Notes under the pieces: generated by a model
Told to the model about the DNA's origin: nothing
Databases searched by the model: none
What the model saw: the letters and a program-made list of their open reading frames with translations, nothing else
Program-made: the position numbers and the translations under genes
In this document: piece after piece, positions 5,629 to 6,263 of the stretch
How the letters are laid out: every line of letters begins with the position of its first letter
Position numbering within the stretch: the stretch's first letter is position 1
Assembly (NCBI GenBank): GCA_964582985.1
Contig: CAZOUM010000101.1
Location: 1 to 6,263, forward strand
Source: CAZQYB01 sp964582985
GTDB taxonomy: Bacteria > Planctomycetota > Phycisphaerae > Sedimentisphaerales > Anaerobacaceae
Length of the DNA stretch: 6,263 nucleotides
Reading direction: 5' to 3'

Positions 5629-6219
5629 TTACCTTATCATTCCCGCAAATCCCATAAACGCCAAGGTCAGCAGACCCGCCGTAATAAGCGTAATCGGTGC
5701 CCCTTTAAGACACTCCGGCACATCGGCAAGATTAAGGTTCTCCCGAATCCCCGCCATAATACAAATCGCCATCGTAAAACCTATCCCCGCCCCGAAGCTC
5801 AGCACAACCGCTTCCAGAAGATTATCAATCCCCCAAAGATTAATGAATAGACACAACCCCAAAATCGCGCAGTTCGTTGTAATCAGCGGCAAAAATATTC
5901 CAAAGCTCTTATACAGTGGTGGAAAGAACTTGCGCAGATACATCTCAACAAGCTGCACCGCACCGGCGATAACCAATATAAAGCAGACGTATCGCGTTAC
6001 TTCCAAACCCAATTTCATCAGAATCAGATGGTCTATCATCCACGTCAGCGTCCCGCTAAGTGTCACCACGAATGTCACCGCCATTCCCATTCCGAAGGCC
6101 ATATCTATCCTGCCCGACACGCCAAGATACGGACAAATACCCAAAAACTTCGTGAAGACAAGATTGTTAATCAAGACGATTGATATAAAACCCAAAAGCA
6201 GAATATTCAGAGTATCCAT
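5629..6219 (-). CDS. rnfA: RnfA, membrane core subunit of the Rnf complex
   Basis: This 196-residue, very hydrophobic protein has the usual RnfA/NqrE length and about six membrane helices (near 5-24, 42-60, 74-93, 106-127, 132-155 and 174-194). It carries the family signatures NNLVFTKFLGICPYLGVS (18-35) and PLITTNCAILG (111-121). C29 and C117 correspond to the cysteines that, with a matching pair in RnfE, hold an intramembrane [2Fe-2S] cluster in Rnf and Na+-NQR. RnfA helps carry electrons across the membrane while ions are pumped. The ATG has a strong ribosome site (AGGAG, 6229-6233, nine bases upstream). It follows probable rnfE by 12 bases and precedes rnfB, matching the common order rnfC-D-G-E-A-B. 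The family is certain; the choice between RnfA and the paralogous RnfE rests on RnfA-like sequence and on gene order. Confidence 0.93.
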   Translation of the reverse strand: MDTLNILLLGFISIVLINNLVFTKFLGICPYLGVSGRIDMAFGMGMAVTFVVTLSGTLTWMIDHLILMKLGLEVTRYVCFILVIAGAVQLVEMYLRKFFPPLYKSFGIFLPLITTNCAILGLCLFINLWGIDNLLEAVVLSFGAGIGFTMAICIMAGIRENLNLADVPECLKGAPITLITAGLLTLAFMGFAGMIR

Positions 6220-6228
6220 AAGCCGTAT

Positions 6229-6233
6229 CTCCT
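6229..6233 (-). promoter_or_regulatory. Ribosome binding site of rnfA
   Basis: AGGAG on the minus strand, nine bases before the rnfA ATG, overlaps the stop codon of the upstream gene. This suggests translational coupling within the operon. It contrasts with rnfB, which has no comparable site. Confidence 0.7.
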
Positions 6234-6263
6234 AAGCCCGCTTCTTCGTTACCGCATTGACCA
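6232..6263 (-). CDS. rnfE: Probable 3' end of rnfE (partial)
   Basis: One minus-strand frame entering from the right edge reads VNAVTKKRA and stops at TAG (6232-6234), 12 bases before rnfA. The tail is too short to identify by sequence. The call rests on the usual rnfC-D-G-E-A-B order and on the basic, cytoplasmic-looking end of a membrane protein. A second frame ends at TAA after four codons and cannot be excluded. Confidence 0.5.
   Translation of the reverse strand, partial: VNAVTKKRA

Overview
The window looks like a metagenome-assembled contig from an anaerobic, polysaccharide-associated bacterium, most plausibly of the Planctomycetota (Phycisphaerae/Sedimentisphaerales type). This placement is inferred from four things: an Rnf electron-transport operon, a TIGR03960-type cobalamin/radical-SAM protein, a C-terminal domain resembling planctomycete family-9 pectate lyases, and low-complexity spacers of a kind I associate with such genomes. 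A run of exactly 100 N (4012-4111) marks a scaffold gap, so the sequence is a draft assembly.

Layout. Positions 1-735 hold no intact gene. They contain a possible small inverted-repeat element (about 82-261), the 5' stub of an IS256-like transposase with its start signals intact (366-482), and spacer with short repeats. Positions 736-2529 (minus) encode a full-length B12-binding-type radical SAM protein of unknown function with a GTG start. An 87-bp divergent promoter region follows. On the plus strand from 2617 is an exported ApbE (FAD:protein FMN transferase) that continues without a break into a right-handed beta-helix domain. The gap interrupts that domain, and it resumes in a different apparent frame at 4112-4579. 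Converging on it from the right edge is the end of an Rnf operon on the minus strand: the last codons of probable rnfE (6232-6263), rnfA (5629-6219) and rnfB (4645-5520). An unusual A+T-rich 108-bp spacer separates rnfA from rnfB.

How the genes fit together. Rnf is a membrane complex that couples reduced ferredoxin:NAD+ oxidoreduction to Na+ or H+ export. RnfB is the ferredoxin-side iron-sulfur subunit and RnfA a membrane core subunit. Two Rnf subunits outside this window (RnfG and RnfD) carry covalently bound FMN on the outer face of the membrane, and ApbE enzymes attach it. A secreted ApbE beside rnf therefore fits a maturation role. The surprise is its fusion to a carbohydrate-binding or lyase-like beta-helix. 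A second notable point is that the C-terminal ferredoxin module of RnfB has lost the cysteines of one [4Fe-4S] cluster while keeping those of the other. I see no CRISPR array, tRNA, rRNA or obvious defence system.
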